Assembly: GCA_943371535.1 (NCBI GenBank) | Contig: CALRVE020000011.1 | Coordinates: 30,790-94,789 of the forward strand | Reading direction: 5' to 3' | DNA: 64,000 nucleotides | DNA from: UBA1930 sp943371535 | GTDB lineage: Bacteria > Bacteroidota > Bacteroidia > Chitinophagales > Chitinophagaceae | Shown: piece after piece, positions 46,099 through 54,832 of the stretch | How positions within the stretch are numbered: position 1 is the stretch's first letter | Layout: every line of letters begins with the position of its first letter | Notes under the pieces: generated by a model | What the model saw: the letters and a program-made list of their open reading frames with translations, nothing else | Database searches by the model: none | What the model was told of the DNA's origin: nothing | Translations under genes and position numbers: made by a program

Positions 46099-47391
46099 AT
46101 GAATATTTCTGAAAGTAAAATTGCCATAATTGGTTTAGGTTATGTAGGCTTACCGCTTGCAATTGAGTTTGGGAAAAAGTATGCAGTATTGGGTTTCGAC
46201 ATAAACCAAAGCCGTATTAATGAATTAGCTGAAGGAAAAGACAGAACCAATGAAGCTGATTTAGTTGGGTTAAAACAAGCAACTGATTTACATGCTCAAA
46301 CAGGAAAAATAGGATTGTCATTTTCATCCAACACTGCCGATTTAGCTGCTTGTACTGTATTTATTGTAACAGTTCCTACACCTATCAATAATTTTAAAGC
46401 ACCAGATTTAACGCCATTAATTGCTGCTTCTACCATGATTGGTAAAGTATTAAAAAAAGGCGATTTGGTAATTTATGAATCTACGGTTTACCCTGGCTGT
46501 ACCGAAGAAGATTGTGTACCAGTATTAGAAAAACACTCCAGCTTAAAGTTCAATGAAGATTTTTATTGTGGTTATTCACCCGAAAGAATTAATCCAGGCG
46601 ATAAAATCAACACTTTAACTACTATAAAAAAAGTAACTTCTGGTTCAACTCCAGCCATTGCAACAGTTGTAGATGATTTGTATAAAAGTATTATTACAGC
46701 AGGCACACATAAAGCTCCAAGTTTAAAAGTTGCTGAAGCCTCTAAAGCCATTGAAAATGCTCAACGAGATGTAAATATTTCTTTTGTAAATGAGTTGGCA
46801 CTCATTTTTGATAGAATGGGCATAGATACAACAGATGTTATTGAAGCAGCTGGCACAAAATGGAATTTTTTAAAATATCGTCCAGGATTAGTGGGTGGAC
46901 ATTGTATTGGTGTAGATCCCTATTATTTAGCTCATAAAGCCGAAAGCTTAGGTTATCATCCTCAAGTTATTTTAAGTGGAAGAAGGGTAAACGATAATAT
47001 GGGCCTATTTGTTGCCAGTAAAGTGGTGAAACTAATGATTCAAAAAGGGCAAAAAATTAATGCTGCTAAAGCACTGATTTTGGGAATTACCTTTAAAGAA
47101 AACTGTCCAGATATTAGAAATTCCAAAGTAATTGACATTTACAATGAGTTGAAGCAATATGGAATGGAAGTAGATGTATACGATCCACATGCCAATGCCG
47201 ATGAAGTGCATGAAGAATTTGGCATTCATCTATTAGATAAAATTAGTAGTACTTATAATGCCATTATTTTATCTGTTTCACACAACGAATTTAAATCTTT
47301 AGATATCAAAGGGTTACTCAATGGCGGTGATGCAGTATTATTTGATACAAAAGCATTTTTAGATAGAGCAATTGTAGACGGAAGACTATAA
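46099..47391 (+). CDS. Nucleotide sugar dehydrogenase (TviB/WbpO-like UDP-HexNAc 6-dehydrogenase)
   Basis: This 430-residue UDP-glucose/GDP-mannose dehydrogenase-family enzyme oxidises C6 of a UDP-sugar to a uronic acid in two NAD-dependent steps. It has the NAD motif IGLGYVGLPLA (11-21), the PTPI...PDL loop, and catalytic Cys269 in VGGHCIGVDPYYL. The ESTVYPGCTEE and YSPERINPGD patterns resemble the TviB/WbpO group, which acts on UDP-GlcNAc or UDP-GalNAc; the exact substrate is uncertain. I start at ATG 46099 so that it does not overlap ispF, from which it is 16 bp. It lies 254 bp before the export gene and probably supplies a uronic acid to that glycan. Confidence 0.9.
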   Translation: MNISESKIAIIGLGYVGLPLAIEFGKKYAVLGFDINQSRINELAEGKDRTNEADLVGLKQATDLHAQTGKIGLSFSSNTADLAACTVFIVTVPTPINNFKAPDLTPLIAASTMIGKVLKKGDLVIYESTVYPGCTEEDCVPVLEKHSSLKFNEDFYCGYSPERINPGDKINTLTTIKKVTSGSTPAIATVVDDLYKSIITAGTHKAPSLKVAEASKAIENAQRDVNISFVNELALIFDRMGIDTTDVIEAAGTKWNFLKYRPGLVGGHCIGVDPYYLAHKAESLGYHPQVILSGRRVNDNMGLFVASKVVKLMIQKGQKINAAKALILGITFKENCPDIRNSKVIDIYNELKQYGMEVDVYDPHANADEVHEEFGIHLLDKISSTYNAIILSVSHNEFKSLDIKGLLNGGDAVLFDTKAFLDRAIVDGRL

Positions 47392-47397
47392 TTGTTC

Positions 47398-47450
47398 ATT
47401 CAATTTATTGTAATAATTGAATCAATAAAAGCTTTTTGTAAAGCTCTCAA
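47398..47450 (+). terminator. Weak hairpins after the nucleotide sugar dehydrogenase gene
   Basis: ATTCAATT (47398-47405) pairs with AATTGAAT (47415-47422), and AGCTTT pairs with AAAGCT soon after. Neither has a proper T run, so termination here is uncertain. Confidence 0.3.
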
Positions 47451-47522
47451 CATACATTTTTTTCGTGAAGAATACCTTATGTTTTCTTTTCTGTTGTTCA
47501 ATTATTGTATCGTTTAGCAACC

Positions 47523-47530
47523 TATATTTG
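47523..47530 (+). promoter_or_regulatory. Putative -7 element of the polysaccharide export operon
   Basis: TATATTTG matches TAnnTTTG exactly. TTG triplets upstream (47494-47496 and 47505-47507) are respectively too far and too close for ideal spacing. A 115-bp leader to the ATG at 47646 contains a hairpin with a C tract. Confidence 0.4.
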
Positions 47531-47534
47531 TAGC

Positions 47535-47573
47535 TTATGGGATTGGTATCTTACACTTTAATCCCCCCCATAA
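47535..47573 (+). promoter_or_regulatory. Leader hairpin with C7 tract upstream of the export operon
   Basis: TTATGGG (47535-47541) is perfectly complementary to CCCATAA (47567-47573), and an inner GATT/AATC pair lies within. The 3' arm adjoins a run of seven C (47563-47569), unusual in this A+T-rich region. It starts just after the -7 element, so it would form at the mRNA 5' end. The function is unknown. Confidence 0.4.
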
Positions 47574-47645
47574 CATTTTATAAACACACAGCAACTCGTT
47601 CAAAACTGTGAGTGAGGTGGCGAAGCTATTTTCAATTAACAAATA

Positions 47646-50075
47646 ATGAGTATGAAATTACTAAATAAGCTAAAATTTCTCTTTACAATTTTCTTTTTAG
47701 CATTTACTTTTTTGGTAAATGCCCAGCTACCTGCAAATATGAGTAGAGTAAAATCTGCTGATATTTCAGATGCTCAATTGCTAGATTTTGTGCAAAAGGC
47801 ACAAGCAGCAGGACAAACTGAAACTCAAATTATTCAAGAATTTACAAGAAGAGGAATGCCAATTGCTGAAATTAATAATATTAGAGCTAGAATAAGCAGT
47901 TTTACACCTATTTCATCTTCAGCTACTTCTGGTAATCAAACTCAAGGCCCATCAAGAACTCAAGAAGGTCAAAAATCAATAAAAGGCAATAATGTTGGTG
48001 TATATAATTACAACGAAAAAACAATTTTTGGTACCGAATTGTTTTCAAACCCAAGCCTATCATTTGAACCCGATTTAAGAATACCAACGCCCAAAAATTA
48101 TGTAATTGGTCCTGATGATAAGTTACAACTAGATATTTATGGAGTTAACTTATCTCAACAAGATCTAAGGGTAAATAGTGAGGGAAATGTGTACATAAAA
48201 TATGCTGGCCCTATTCAAGTAAATGGATTAACCATTGAAGAAGCTACTCGATTAATTAATTCAAGATTGGCTAAATATTATCCTGCAATAGCCAATAAAC
48301 AAACATCAATACAATTAAGTGTTACCAGTATTCGATCTATAAAAATTATGGTGATTGGTGCGGTAAAAAAACCTGGCACCTATAGTTTAAGCTCTTTAGC
48401 AACATTATTTAATGCTTTGTATGTAAGTGGTGGACCAACTGAAAATGGCTCATTTAGAAATATTGAATTAATTAGAAATAATAAAAAAATAATTACTGCC
48501 GATTTATATGAATTTTTACTAAATGGTACTCAAAAAAGTAATGTACGTTTAATGGATAACGACATTGTAAAAATTCCTTTTGTACAAACTAAAGTAGCTT
48601 TAACCGGTGAAATAAATCGTGAAGGATATTTTGAATTGCAATCAGGCGAAACTTTAAACGATGCAATTGGTTTTGCTGGTGGCTTTAAAAGTGAAGCATA
48701 TAAAGCAAGAATTACTGGAATTAGAAATACAGATTTTGATAGAAAGGTAATTGATATAATTAAAGATTCTTTTAATGTATTTGTGCCTCAAAATGGCGAT
48801 GAATATGAGATAGGTAGTATTATAGGGAAATATCAAAATAGAATATCTGTTGAAGGTGCAGTGTATAAGCCAGGCAACTACTCTTTAGAAAACGGTCTAA
48901 CTGTAGAAAAGTTATTACAAAAAGCAGCAGGATTAAAAGAAGATGCATTTACAGGTAGAGCAATAATAGTTAGAACGAAAAATGATTTAACCAAAGAATA
49001 TTTAAGTATAGATTTATTAAGTGATTCTGGAAAGAATACTTTATTGCAAAAAGATGATATAATAGAAATTTCTTCCATATTTGACATTAAAGACGAATTT
49101 ACAGTTAGTATAAACGGTGCTGTACGTAAGCCAGGTGTTGTGCCTTACGAAGAAAATTTATCATTAAAATCTTTGATTTTAATGTCTGGCGGATTTGCCG
49201 ATAATGCAACAGGAAAAGGAATAGAAATTTCAAGAAGGAAGAGAGACGTTGAAGTAAATAATCCCAAAAGTCCAATAGTAGAAATTATACGAATAGATGA
49301 TGATAAAAATTTGTCACAAATCTCAGCCGACGTTATCTTAAAGCCCTTTGATGTGGTAAATATTAAAGCAGATCCTTATTACAAATCTCAAATTACTGTA
49401 TCTATTAGGGGAGAGGTATTAAACCCTGGTGAATATACGCTAACAAGTAGGTCAGAAAAGATTAGTGACTTAATTAAACGTTCAGGAGATTTATTATACA
49501 CCGCAAATATTGAAGGAGCCAAGTTAGTAAGAAAAAATTATTATGGCACTACAGACTTAGATGTGGTAGAAAAAATTGCCGAGTCATCGGCAAAAGATTC
49601 ATCTGGTGTAATTGCAGAGCAAGAGAGAAAGCCATATAGAGAAGTTTCTATTGCATTGACAAAAATTATTAATAATCCGGGTAGTAAAGATGATATATTG
49701 TTAGAAGAAGGCGATCAAATTATTATTCCTGCATATGATAATATGGTATCAGTAGCTGGTGAAGTATTTAAACCATTGTCTATTAGCTATGATGATGATA
49801 AAAACTTAAAAGATTATTTATTTGATGCAGGTGGAGTTACAAAATCGGCTAACAGAAAAAGAGTTTTTGTAGTTTATCCAAATGGTAAAGCTGCAACCAC
49901 CAAAACAGTATTTCTATTCTTTAAAAAATATCCTACTATTACAGCTGGCACTAAAATTTTTGTACCAAAAGAGCCTGAGAAAAAGGGAACTGATTTTGGT
50001 AAAGCAGGTGTAATTGTTTCGGCTTTATCAGGTTTAATAACTACGCTTGCAATAGTTTATCAAATATCAAAATAA
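47646..50075 (+). CDS. Polysaccharide export outer membrane protein with six SLBB-type repeats
   Basis: The 809-residue Wza-related protein has a signal peptide (to about residue 27, LVNAQ), a poly-export domain (YVIGPDDKLQLDIYG) and six SLBB-type repeats. Their opening motifs are VIGAVKKPGTYSL, LTGEINREGYFEL, VEGAVYKPGNYSL, INGAVRKPGVVPY, IRGEVLNPGEYTL and VAGEVFKPLSISY. The C-terminus has a hydrophobic helix (VIVSALSGLITTLAIVYQI). E. coli Wza has about 380 residues and fewer such repeats, so this is a long form. No lipobox Cys is present. It probably forms the outer-membrane channel for the glycan, with the adjacent Wzz-like protein. Confidence 0.88.
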   Translation: MSMKLLNKLKFLFTIFFLAFTFLVNAQLPANMSRVKSADISDAQLLDFVQKAQAAGQTETQIIQEFTRRGMPIAEINNIRARISSFTPISSSATSGNQTQGPSRTQEGQKSIKGNNVGVYNYNEKTIFGTELFSNPSLSFEPDLRIPTPKNYVIGPDDKLQLDIYGVNLSQQDLRVNSEGNVYIKYAGPIQVNGLTIEEATRLINSRLAKYYPAIANKQTSIQLSVTSIRSIKIMVIGAVKKPGTYSLSSLATLFNALYVSGGPTENGSFRNIELIRNNKKIITADLYEFLLNGTQKSNVRLMDNDIVKIPFVQTKVALTGEINREGYFELQSGETLNDAIGFAGGFKSEAYKARITGIRNTDFDRKVIDIIKDSFNVFVPQNGDEYEIGSIIGKYQNRISVEGAVYKPGNYSLENGLTVEKLLQKAAGLKEDAFTGRAIIVRTKNDLTKEYLSIDLLSDSGKNTLLQKDDIIEISSIFDIKDEFTVSINGAVRKPGVVPYEENLSLKSLILMSGGFADNATGKGIEISRRKRDVEVNNPKSPIVEIIRIDDDKNLSQISADVILKPFDVVNIKADPYYKSQITVSIRGEVLNPGEYTLTSRSEKISDLIKRSGDLLYTANIEGAKLVRKNYYGTTDLDVVEKIAESSAKDSSGVIAEQERKPYREVSIALTKIINNPGSKDDILLEEGDQIIIPAYDNMVSVAGEVFKPLSISYDDDKNLKDYLFDAGGVTKSANRKRVFVVYPNGKAATTKTVFLFFKKYPTITAGTKIFVPKEPEKKGTDFGKAGVIVSALSGLITTLAIVYQISK

Positions 50076-50093
50076 TTTATTAAAAAGAGCTAG

Positions 50094-51149
50094 ATGAATG
50101 AGGCAATAAATAAGTCAACTAATGATGAAATTTCATTAAAAGAAATTTTTGACAAGGTAGGTTCATTCGTTACTTATCTTATATCTAAGTGGTGGAAAAT
50201 TGTACTTTTTGCCTTAATCGGAGCATTTATTGCTGGGATTTATGCATATACACGACCCATTAAGTATACAGCAGAAATGTCTTTTGTAGTTGAAGAAGGT
50301 AGAACATCCGGCGGTGGATTAGCATCTCTTGTTGGTCAGTTTGGTTTAGATGTAAGTGGTGCATCTGGTGCAACGTTATTTTCTGGAGATAATATTTTAA
50401 TGTTTCTAAAAAGTAGTAGTTTAACTAAAGAAACATTGCTTACCCCTTATATTCAAGGAAACACATTTTCTTTAGCTGATAAATATGCAGAAGTAGCTGG
50501 ATTGAAAGAAAAATGGAAGGCATCTTCAAAAATTGCACAAGATGTTTTTTTCCCTACAAACAGTAAAGTTTTTTCACGATTACAAGATAGTTTACTCAAC
50601 ACAATTACATCAAGCATTTTAAAGAAAGAATTGATTGTTGATAGACCTGAAAAAAAATCAACTTTTATTGTGGTAACAGCTACATTGGGAGACGAAAAGT
50701 TGGCTACACTTTTTTGTGAAAGACTTGTACAAAAAGCAACGGATAGATATGTTTTTTCTAAAACAAATAGACAAAAAAATAATGTTGATCGTTTAGCAAG
50801 AAGAGCTGATAGTATTGAAAGTGTTTTAAATGGAAGAACCTTCACATCTGCAATTGCACAAGAGGAAATTTTAGACTTAAATCCTGCATCCAGAAAAGAA
50901 ACTGTAAATGCTGAAGTGAAGAATAGAGATAAATTAATGCTTACCCAAATTTATGGTGAAGTAATTAAGAACTTAGAAATTAGTAAAATGCAGCTCAGCC
51001 AAGAAACACCCACTATTCAAATTGTTGATACCCCTAGTTTACCTTTACCTAAAACTAAAATACAACTGATACTTTTTGGTTTAGTTGGAGCTATAGTGTT
51101 TTCATTATTAAGTATATTCTTCTTTATCATAAAAAAATTATTGCAGTAA
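50094..51149 (+). CDS. Wzz-type chain-length determinant / polysaccharide co-polymerase
   Basis: The 351-residue inner-membrane protein has an N-terminal span (KWWKIVLFALIGAFIAGIYAY), a periplasmic helical domain, and a C-terminal span (LILFGLVGAIVFSLLSIFFFI). No tyrosine kinase domain follows, so this is a Wzz or PCP1/PCP2a-like protein without the BY-kinase half. It controls chain length together with the polymerase and links to the export protein, which lies 18 bp upstream. Confidence 0.85.
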   Translation: MNEAINKSTNDEISLKEIFDKVGSFVTYLISKWWKIVLFALIGAFIAGIYAYTRPIKYTAEMSFVVEEGRTSGGGLASLVGQFGLDVSGASGATLFSGDNILMFLKSSSLTKETLLTPYIQGNTFSLADKYAEVAGLKEKWKASSKIAQDVFFPTNSKVFSRLQDSLLNTITSSILKKELIVDRPEKKSTFIVVTATLGDEKLATLFCERLVQKATDRYVFSKTNRQKNNVDRLARRADSIESVLNGRTFTSAIAQEEILDLNPASRKETVNAEVKNRDKLMLTQIYGEVIKNLEISKMQLSQETPTIQIVDTPSLPLPKTKIQLILFGLVGAIVFSLLSIFFFIIKKLLQ

Positions 51150-51180
51150 GTAATTATTATTTATTGCATTAGCTGTTTAC

Positions 51181-52320
51181 ATGGAAAAAATTTTATTTGT
51201 AATTGGCACTCGACCCGAGGCCATTAAAATGGCACCACTTATTATTCAATGTTTAGAGCAAAAAGATGTTTTTGAAACGAAGGTTTGCCTTACTGCACAA
51301 CATAGGCAAATGTTAGATCAGGTATTAAATTTTTTTTCTATTAAAGGAGATTATGATTTAGATTTAATGAAGCCCAATCAAAACCTGCATACACTTACTG
51401 CAGATATAATTGTAGGATTGAAAGCCGTATATGAGGATTTTAATCCTAATTGGGTTTTAGTACATGGCGATACAACAACTTCTACAGCAGCTGCTTTATC
51501 GGCTTTTTATTGTGGCATTCAAGTAGCACATGTAGAAGCTGGATTAAGAACGTTTAATAAGCTAGCCCCATTTCCAGAAGAAATGAATAGAAGTATAACA
51601 GCAAGAATTGCAGATTTACATTTTGCACCAACAATTGCTTCTAAAAATAATTTAGTGAGTGAGTGTATTCATCCATCTTCAATAGTAATTACTGGTAACA
51701 CTGTTATTGATGCATTAAAACTTGGACTAGACAAAGTGAATGAAGAAGCCAATCAAGAAATTCAACAGCTTAAATCAATCGTAAACTTCAACAAAAAAGT
51801 AATATTAGTTACTGGACATAGAAGAGAAAATTTTGGTGATGGTTTTGAAAATATTTGTGCTGGCTTACAAGCAATTGCTCAGCAATATTCTAATGAAGTA
51901 GAGATTGTTTATCCGGTTCATTTAAATCCAAATGTTCAGGGTCCAGTAAATAAATTATTGGCTAATGAATCTAATATAAAATTGATTCAGCCATTAAATT
52001 ATGAAGCATTTATTTGGATGATGAATAAAAGCTATTTAATTATTACTGATAGTGGTGGGGTGCAAGAAGAAGCTCCTTCATTAGGAAAGCCAGTTTTAGT
52101 AATGAGAGATATTACTGAAAGACCGGAAGCTGTAGCAGCAGGAACTGTTATTTTGGTAGGAACAAGTAAAGAAAGAATTTTTGAAGAAGCAAGTAAACTA
52201 CTATTAGATAGTACTTATTATTTGCAAATGAGTGGAAAGCACAATCCTTATGGTGACGGACTTGCCTCAAAGAGAATAATAGCTACATTAAAAGAAGAGA
52301 AAGTAATTGAATATGTATAA
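51181..52320 (+). CDS. wecB: UDP-N-acetylglucosamine 2-epimerase (non-hydrolysing)
   Basis: This enzyme interconverts UDP-GlcNAc and UDP-ManNAc. The 379-residue protein begins with GTRPEAIKMAPL and shows VHGDTTTSTAAALSA, HVEAGLRTF and TGHRRENFGDGFENI, which define the family. SGGVQEEAP follows near residue 300. The next gene, wecC, overlaps it, so the two make UDP-ManNAcA in one short pathway. Confidence 0.96.
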   Translation: MEKILFVIGTRPEAIKMAPLIIQCLEQKDVFETKVCLTAQHRQMLDQVLNFFSIKGDYDLDLMKPNQNLHTLTADIIVGLKAVYEDFNPNWVLVHGDTTTSTAAALSAFYCGIQVAHVEAGLRTFNKLAPFPEEMNRSITARIADLHFAPTIASKNNLVSECIHPSSIVITGNTVIDALKLGLDKVNEEANQEIQQLKSIVNFNKKVILVTGHRRENFGDGFENICAGLQAIAQQYSNEVEIVYPVHLNPNVQGPVNKLLANESNIKLIQPLNYEAFIWMMNKSYLIITDSGGVQEEAPSLGKPVLVMRDITERPEAVAAGTVILVGTSKERIFEEASKLLLDSTYYLQMSGKHNPYGDGLASKRIIATLKEEKVIEYV

Positions 52321-53521
52321 TCAAAAAAGAAAAAATGTTTGTATCGTTGGCTTAGGATATATAGGATTACCTACAGCAGCACTATTAGCAACTAATGGCT
52401 ATAAAATTCATGGAGTAGATATTAGTGAACATGTTGTAAATACAATCAATAAAGGTGAGATACATATTATTGAGCCTGATTTAGATGGTTTTGTAAAAAA
52501 TGCTGTATCTCAAGGCAATTTAAAAGCAGCATTAATACCCGAAGAAGCAGATGTGTTTGTAATTGCTGTGCCTACACCTTTTCATGAAGGGTATAAACCT
52601 AATATAGATTATGTGTTGAAGGCAACACAAAGTATTGCACCGTTTGTAAAGCCTGGCAATATTGTAATTTTAGAATCTACATCACCAGTTGGTACTACAG
52701 AGAAAGTAGTAGCAACATTAGCAAATGCTGGAGTAGACGTTAGTTCAGTTTTTGCTGCTTACTGTCCAGAAAGAGTTTTACCAGGTAAAATAATGAAAGA
52801 ATTGGTAGAAAATGATAGAATAGTGGGTGGTGTAAATCAAGAAAGTACAAATGAAGTTGTTGCATTTTATAAAACTTTTGTAAAGGGAGAAGTGTTAGCA
52901 ACCAATGCTAAAACTGCCGAAATGTGTAAGCTTACTGAAAACTCTTATAGAGACGTAAACATAGCTTTTGCCAATGAGCTCAGTATGATTTGTGATGAAG
53001 CTGGCATTAATGTTTGGGAACTTATTAGTTTAGCCAATCATCATCCAAGAGTTAAAATTTTACAGCCAGGAGCAGGTGTTGGAGGTCATTGTATTGCTGT
53101 TGATCCATGGTTTATAGTAGCTGATTTTCCTAAATATGCTAAAGTAATTAAATCGGGAAGAGAAGTAAATGATTTTAAGGCAAAATGGGCTGTAGAAAAA
53201 ATAAAAAATACTGCATTACAATTTCAAATAGAGCATCAAAGAAAACCTATAGTAGCTTGTATGGGCTTGGCATTTAAACCAGACATTGATGATTTAAGAG
53301 AAAGCCCAGCTGTAGAAATTGCACATCATTTATTAACAGAAGAGGTAGAAGTAGTTTGTGTAGAACCAAACATTGAAGGTCATACAACTTTGCCACTAGT
53401 TACACTTGAATATGCAACAGCAAATGCCGATATCATTTGTTATTTAGTAAAACACAGTCTCTTTTTAGAACATTCTTTTACAGATAAAATTGTTATAGAC
53501 TTTTGTGGAGTTAATTCCTAG
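52313..53521 (+). CDS. wecC: UDP-N-acetyl-D-mannosamine dehydrogenase
   Basis: WecC oxidises UDP-ManNAc to UDP-ManNAcA. The 402-residue protein has NAD motif IVGLGYIGLPTA (11-22), the PTPF loop, ESTSPVGTTEKV, and catalytic Cys260 in VGGHCIAVDPWF. I start at ATG 52313, which overlaps the last 8 bp of wecB; the TTG two codons upstream is an alternative. It is the second UDP-sugar dehydrogenase of the locus. The overlap with wecB signals translational coupling. Confidence 0.94.
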   Translation: MYNQKRKNVCIVGLGYIGLPTAALLATNGYKIHGVDISEHVVNTINKGEIHIIEPDLDGFVKNAVSQGNLKAALIPEEADVFVIAVPTPFHEGYKPNIDYVLKATQSIAPFVKPGNIVILESTSPVGTTEKVVATLANAGVDVSSVFAAYCPERVLPGKIMKELVENDRIVGGVNQESTNEVVAFYKTFVKGEVLATNAKTAEMCKLTENSYRDVNIAFANELSMICDEAGINVWELISLANHHPRVKILQPGAGVGGHCIAVDPWFIVADFPKYAKVIKSGREVNDFKAKWAVEKIKNTALQFQIEHQRKPIVACMGLAFKPDIDDLRESPAVEIAHHLLTEEVEVVCVEPNIEGHTTLPLVTLEYATANADIICYLVKHSLFLEHSFTDKIVIDFCGVNS

Positions 53522-53551
53522 GTATAGTAAAATTGTTCTAGGCAAGTTTAA

Positions 53552-54814
53552 ATGAATATCATCTCAAAAGCATTAAAAAGTAGTTTACTTCAAAACACTT
53601 TTTTTCTTTTTTTAAATAAAGGAATAAATGTAATTGTACCAATAATAATTATTCCTTTATGTCATAAATTTTTTGGAATAGAAACTTATGGCCAATGGGT
53701 TTATGTTCAGTCGGCACTTTTCATATTCATTGTAATATTTGATTATGGTTTTAATTTAAGTGCACCAAGAGAAATCAGTTTAGTTCAACATGAAAAAACA
53801 AGAGTTGAATCTGTATACTCTTCTATACTATTTTTTAAACTATTTGTTGCTCTCTTATTTGGAATTGGGCTGTCTGTTTTTTTAGCAGTTTCAAAAAATC
53901 CATTAACATTAATTTTTACTTTTACCTATTTATCTCTAGCATTACAAAGTCTTATTCCATATTGGTTTTTTCAAGGAGTAAAAAGTAATATTTTTATTTT
54001 AATTATTAATCTTTTATCAAAACTAATTTTTTTTATACCCATTTATTTAACTGATCTAAGTAAAAAACAGATTTATTTTATTCCATATTTAGAAGCCATT
54101 TCTTATTTAATAACTTTTCTTTTAGCTATCGTTGTAATTAGAGTAAAGTTTGGTTGTTCGTTAAAAAAAATAGATTTAGTTGATGTTAAGAAACAACTTA
54201 TTGAAGGTAAAGACATCTTCATTACATCTTTACTATCTTGGGTGGTTATTTCAGGATCGGTAATAATTGTAGAATATTTCTGTTCTAAAATCGAGCTTGG
54301 GTATTTTGCAACATTTACTAGATTAGGTTATTATTTATATGCAATTTTTCAGCCAATCAATCATGCTGTTTTTCCATTTGTATCGGTAAAATTTGCAGAA
54401 TCTCAAAAAGCAGGACAATCTTTTTTGCGGAAAATTGAGTTTGGCTATTACATTTTAGTAGTACTTTTAATCACACTAATTATTTTTTCTTCAACTCATT
54501 TCTTCAAATTTTTCTTGAGTGTAAATTTTGTAGTTGGCTTTGCGGATTATTCATTGGCATTCGTTTTTATATGCTTATGGATTGGGTTTCTATTAATAAA
54601 TAATTTTTTAGGAATACAGTTCTTATTGGCATCTAAACAAGATAAGTTATACAGAAACTTATTTTTAATAAATGCATTAACTACAATTAGTGGTTTTATT
54701 CTATTAGTGCCATTTTTTAATTCGGCTGGAGCAGCACTTGCAATGTGTTTAGGCGAACTTTCATTTTTAATCTGTTATTTTATTTTAAAACCCAAATACA
54801 TTCTTTTTAGTTAA
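53552..54814 (+). CDS. Oligosaccharide flippase family protein (Wzx-like)
   Basis: The 420-residue, highly hydrophobic protein shows about 12 predicted membrane spans and begins with the flippase-like NTFFLFLNKGINVIVPIIII, followed by GIETYGQWVYVQS. It would move lipid-linked repeat units to the outer face of the inner membrane. It lies between sugar-nucleotide genes and the candidate polymerase, as expected for a Wzx/Wzy-dependent locus. Local composition is even more A+T-rich than upstream, common for flippase genes. Confidence 0.85.
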   Translation: MNIISKALKSSLLQNTFFLFLNKGINVIVPIIIIPLCHKFFGIETYGQWVYVQSALFIFIVIFDYGFNLSAPREISLVQHEKTRVESVYSSILFFKLFVALLFGIGLSVFLAVSKNPLTLIFTFTYLSLALQSLIPYWFFQGVKSNIFILIINLLSKLIFFIPIYLTDLSKKQIYFIPYLEAISYLITFLLAIVVIRVKFGCSLKKIDLVDVKKQLIEGKDIFITSLLSWVVISGSVIIVEYFCSKIELGYFATFTRLGYYLYAIFQPINHAVFPFVSVKFAESQKAGQSFLRKIEFGYYILVVLLITLIIFSSTHFFKFFLSVNFVVGFADYSLAFVFICLWIGFLLINNFLGIQFLLASKQDKLYRNLFLINALTTISGFILLVPFFNSAGAALAMCLGELSFLICYFILKPKYILFS

Positions 54815-54832
54815 AAGACTAGTAATAAAAAA

